A stretch of 6,619 nucleotides of DNA. It comes from Nanogingivalis sp963545035 (GTDB taxonomy: Bacteria > Patescibacteriota > Saccharimonadia > Saccharimonadales > Saccharimonadaceae). The DNA lies in the NCBI GenBank assembly GCA_963545035.1, contig CAUUHU010000030.1:1-6619 (forward strand), in the 5' to 3' direction. Within the stretch, counting starts at the first letter, position 1, and every line of letters begins with the position of its first letter. Made by a program: the position numbers and the translations under genes. Positions 4,008 through 6,619 of the stretch are shown here, in pieces. Below the pieces are notes generated by a model. It did no database searches and was not told where the DNA came from. It was given only the letters and a program-made list of their open reading frames with translations.

Positions 4008-6299
4008 ATGAAGAACGGGAATAATCTCAATTCTACACCTGACACAGGCAAGTCTTTCGAAGAAGCATACGGTGCTTGGGACACTCTGCAAGAAGAGCTA
4101 GTCCAGCAAAAACGAGCTGAAGCCGAGGCTGCAGCCGTAAAAAAGCGAGAAGAAGAACTTGCAAAGGGTGCAAAAAAATACGAGAAAGCTGTTCGTGATG
4201 CAATCTATAAAGGCGATCAAACTGCCTTTAATGAGATGGCTGAACGTGATGAGCATTATCGTAAGATGGAGAATGGCGAAAATCGAATAGATGATGAACA
4301 GCCATACGAATCTTCAGTACTTTCACAAGAAGAAATGGCGCAAGCTGTAAAATCTAGCGACGAAATTCAAAAAATGGACTTGCTTGCTCGTAGAATCCAA
4401 AATGCTGGAAGCGACGAAGCTAAAGCAAAATTCCAACAACAACTAGTTGAACTTTCGAATGATTTTTCGAAAGGTGAAGGTGCTATTGCGGTTAAAGATT
4501 GGCACGACCAATCTCAATGGGATTTCAAAGAAGCTAGCCAAGCTGAAGGATTCCGCCAAAAAGTTCTTGATACAATTTGGGAAAAAGCAATGGAAACTCC
4601 AAAAGCTGATGATCAAGAAAATGATAACTCAAATGATGATGATCAAGAACCACAGGTTGCTAACAATATAGACGATCAAAAAGTTAGTGTCAACTATAAT
4701 GTTGAAAATAATATTGACGATGAGCAAAAGCCAGAAATGATCGAACAAAACGAGTATGAAAAGAAATTTGACGAAATGCTCGTGAATGGTGCAACAGCTG
4801 ATGAGTTGGCAAGATATCGCCGTTCGATCCGCGCAGACTTTATTAGTAAGGACGAGATGACACCTGAAAATAAAGAAATGTTAGGCCGTATGGCAAAAGT
4901 TGGTTTTGCGGTTGGCGATATTGCGCGAGAAAACACTCAAGATACAGAAAACAATGCTGAAGAAAAAGTTGGACGATTCCAAAAACTCAAGAAAAAAATT
5001 GGTAAGAACATCTTAAAATTTGGTGCATTAGTTGGTCTTGGTGTAACCGTATTCGGAGTTGGCCGTCAAGCTACTGAGTCAGTTCGTACTAACAACAGTG
5101 AACCAAAAGTTGAAAACAAAACTAAGACAGAACTTAGTGATGCTTCGGCAACGGAATTCAGCAAACAAGCAAGCTTCGATAGCAGCAATGCTCAAGAGCA
5201 AGAAAAGAACTTTAATAACGGAAAATACGATTCAGAAAATAACGACTACAATAAAGTTGATCAAAAAGAGAATCAATATTCGATTGGTACAAGCGTAGCA
5301 GAGCTTTCGAATGAAGACTTCCAGAAAAATATGATTGAATCGCACAGTGAAGATGACATTGAATATATGGGACAATTCTTTGTTAACGATTCTGAAGCGG
5401 CTCAAAAATATTTGGGAATGTCGAACGGCGAAGTTGACAATTTAGTTGATGCTGCACGGAACGGTGATCAATCTGCTTTCCAAAAATTGAATGAAGCTTA
5501 TACAAACTATATGGCTGGCGCTAAAGTTGTTGGTCAAGAAGCTTTGGATGGTGATTATTACTCAATCTTTGTGAACGGTGATAAAAACTACGCTCACTCT
5601 GAAGGTGCGTTTGGCGGAACAGCTCGTGTTGTTCAATTGCAAAACGGTCAACAAATTTTGATTCGTGACCAATGTAAGCAGTTGATGATGAAGAAGCAAG
5701 TGAATGTTCCTAGCGGATGGACAACTCCAACAATTCCGTTTGAACAAACTTATACCCCACCCGCTCCAAATACTCCACCAACACCAAACATTCCACCGGA
5801 GACACCTCCAAACACTCCACCGGAAACTCCACCCGAAACTCCACCCGAGACTCCACCCGAGACACCTCCAAACACTCCACCGGAAACTCCACCCGAGACT
5901 CCACCGGAGACACCTCCAACACCAGAAACTAAGTTTACAGAAGATCAGTCAATCTATAACTACGGCGGCTCTGTAACTAAAATGGATGCTGGAGAATTAA
6001 CTCAAGCTCCAACTGCAGCAGAAGAAGCTGGTAAAGCAACTTATGATGTGGCGCCAGGTGCTGAAACTACAATTGCTGCTGAAGGTGTAGATAACGGTAT
6101 CGATAATTCAAATATAGCTAACCAAGCTAGTCAATATGGTGGTGAGATAACTACTGATCAAGCTGCAGCACAAGCTGCGCAACAGGTTGAGGCTTCGGCA
6201 AATGCGCAAGCTAATGCTCAAGACCAAAACCAGTCTGTAAATATTGGTGGTCAGAATATTTCGTATGACGATATTCAAAGAGCACAAAACGGACAATAA
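4008..6299 (+). CDS. Single-pass membrane protein with coiled-coil cytoplasmic half and proline-rich outer stalk
   Basis: The family is not recognised. The product is 763 residues; the ATG follows AAGGA by five bases. Residues about 17-60 are Glu/Lys/Ala-rich and likely a coiled coil. Residues about 200-250 are acidic and disordered (two NNIDD copies). A basic stretch KLKKKIGKN precedes the only membrane segment (about 334-352, FGALVGLGVTVFGVG), so the N-terminal 330 residues should be inside and the rest outside. Outside come a polar linker (353-430), a probable folded domain (about 455-570) with the only cysteine (C556), a TPPE/PPNT proline-rich stalk (584-639), and an Ala/Gln/Asn-rich tail lacking an LPxTG motif. 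A similar motif, DA-(n)-GDQ(T/S)AF, occurs at 64-74 and 481-491, on opposite sides of the membrane. The next gene starts 22 bases later without terminator or promoter, suggesting one envelope operon. A surface role is inferred. Confidence 0.93.
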   Translation: MKNGNNLNSTPDTGKSFEEAYGAWDTLQEELVQQKRAEAEAAAVKKREEELAKGAKKYEKAVRDAIYKGDQTAFNEMAERDEHYRKMENGENRIDDEQPYESSVLSQEEMAQAVKSSDEIQKMDLLARRIQNAGSDEAKAKFQQQLVELSNDFSKGEGAIAVKDWHDQSQWDFKEASQAEGFRQKVLDTIWEKAMETPKADDQENDNSNDDDQEPQVANNIDDQKVSVNYNVENNIDDEQKPEMIEQNEYEKKFDEMLVNGATADELARYRRSIRADFISKDEMTPENKEMLGRMAKVGFAVGDIARENTQDTENNAEEKVGRFQKLKKKIGKNILKFGALVGLGVTVFGVGRQATESVRTNNSEPKVENKTKTELSDASATEFSKQASFDSSNAQEQEKNFNNGKYDSENNDYNKVDQKENQYSIGTSVAELSNEDFQKNMIESHSEDDIEYMGQFFVNDSEAAQKYLGMSNGEVDNLVDAARNGDQSAFQKLNEAYTNYMAGAKVVGQEALDGDYYSIFVNGDKNYAHSEGAFGGTARVVQLQNGQQILIRDQCKQLMMKKQVNVPSGWTTPTIPFEQTYTPPAPNTPPTPNIPPETPPNTPPETPPETPPETPPETPPNTPPETPPETPPETPPTPETKFTEDQSIYNYGGSVTKMDAGELTQAPTAAEEAGKATYDVAPGAETTIAAEGVDNGIDNSNIANQASQYGGEITTDQAAAQAAQQVEASANAQANAQDQNQSVNIGGQNISYDDIQRAQNGQ
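5799..5919 (+). repeat. Direct repeats encoding PPET/PPNT proline-rich stalk
   Basis: A 38-bp segment starting GAGACACCTCC at 5799-5836 recurs exactly at 5859-5896 (60-bp period, 20 residues), and its first 13 bases recur at 5907-5919. Within each unit the period is 12 bp (four residues, PPET). Variation is mainly in third codon positions (GAA/GAG, CCC/CCG). The near-identical DNA points to duplication within the gene, and stalk length may vary between strains. Confidence 0.9.
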
Positions 6300-6321
6300 T
6301 AAAAAATAAAAAAGGCAAAAA

Positions 6322-6619
6322 ATGTTAATTAAAAATAAAATACAAAATTTGGGGGTTGCAGTAATTGCAACCCTCGTAGGTGCAGCGTTTTTTGGTTCAA
6401 CAGCATTTGCTTATGGGCCAGAACGGCAAACTTTTACTGCTGAAAACCCTGCAGACCACGTAACATTTAACTCAATCACAAACAACCCAACAGTTGGTGA
6501 TGAACGAAATTTCGTTCGAGTTCGCCAAGTTGGTAGCGCACAATTTGTTGATAGTGTTGATATTGTTCCTGGTCAAGAATATGAAGTTTATATCTATTAT
6601 CACAATAATGCGAAAGATT
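6322..6619 (+). CDS. Secreted surface protein of a Saccharibacteria-type family (5' part, runs off the window)
   Basis: The frame is open from ATG at 6322 to the window edge, 99 complete codons. AAAGG lies six bases upstream of the start. Residues 1-30 form a clear signal peptide: basic N-terminus (MLIKNK), hydrophobic core (GVAVIATLVGAAFF) and likely cleavage after STAFA. The mature part begins YGPERQTFTAENPADH, followed by SITNNPTVGDERNFVRVR and a VVPG-like segment leading to YEVYIYYHNN. I recall this pattern from large extracytoplasmic proteins of Saccharibacteria, often annotated as DUF11-like or hypothetical. The visible part has no cysteine. It begins 22 bases after the membrane protein stop, with no promoter between, so it is probably cotranscribed. 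Its size, C-terminal anchor and exact function cannot be seen. The signal peptide is secure; the family name is from memory. Confidence 0.9.
   Translation, partial: MLIKNKIQNLGVAVIATLVGAAFFGSTAFAYGPERQTFTAENPADHVTFNSITNNPTVGDERNFVRVRQVGSAQFVDSVDIVPGQEYEVYIYYHNNAKD

Noticed and set aside
4191..4259. GDQxAFxxL motif read as a sigma-70 region 2 (ECF-like) signature
   Set aside because: The short pattern resembles the A-GD-AF-L segment of ECF sigma factors, but no further region 2 or region 4 sequence follows.
5710..5922. 70-residue minus-strand frame rich in VESRVEFPVE repeats
   Set aside because: It is the antisense shadow of the proline-rich repeat; a 12-bp period gives open repetitive frames on both strands.
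5704..5976. 90-residue plus-strand frame rich in His, Leu, Gln and Arg
   Set aside because: It is the +1 frame shadow of the proline-rich repeat of the membrane protein.
6190..6299. Cell-wall sorting signal at the C-terminus of the membrane protein
   Set aside because: The tail is Ala/Gln/Asn-rich with no LPxTG-like motif, hydrophobic stretch or basic end.

Overview
The window most resembles a Candidatus Saccharibacteria (TM7, Patescibacteria/CPR) genome. It is AT-rich. Its last gene opens a secreted protein whose mature start (YGPERQTF, then SITNNPTVGDERNFVRVR and YEVYIYYHNN) I recognise as a Saccharibacteria surface-protein family. Its isoleucyl-tRNA synthetase is the eukaryote-like type 2 form with an unusual HHGT signature. 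The taxon is inferred from recalled family resemblance, not from a search.

Layout, left to right. Positions 1-136 are the end of a CRISPR array with 36-bp repeats and exact 30-bp spacers. Read on the minus strand the repeat has type II-C character and carries a perfect extended -10 box at its 3' end. Positions 137-425 contain no gene. They hold a promoter (181-209) and a T-box leader with a short Stem I: a terminal loop presenting the Ile codon ATC, and an antisequestrator with the 7-nt bulge TGGTATC. The leader controls ileS (426-3323). An AT-rich terminator-type hairpin follows ileS, and its loop is the -10 box of the promoter for the next gene, a small acidic protein of unknown function (3413-3889). 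After a second terminator and a third promoter comes a 763-residue single-pass membrane protein (4008-6299). It has a coiled-coil/acidic cytoplasmic half, one membrane segment, an outer domain and a TPPE-type proline-rich stalk. Only 22 bases later the secreted protein starts (6322) and runs off the window.

How they work together. ileS is a housekeeping gene, apparently tuned by uncharged tRNA-Ile. The last two genes look like one transcript for envelope or surface proteins, plausibly relevant to an episymbiotic cell, but that role is inferred. All genes are on the plus strand; the CRISPR array is probably read from the minus strand. The three gene promoters share one design: TTGAnn, 17 bp, TGn plus TAnAAT.

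The best candidates for something under-described are the ultrashort-type ileS T-box in a CPR-like genome, the terminator/promoter overlap after ileS, and the two-sided membrane protein carrying a similar short motif on each side of the membrane.
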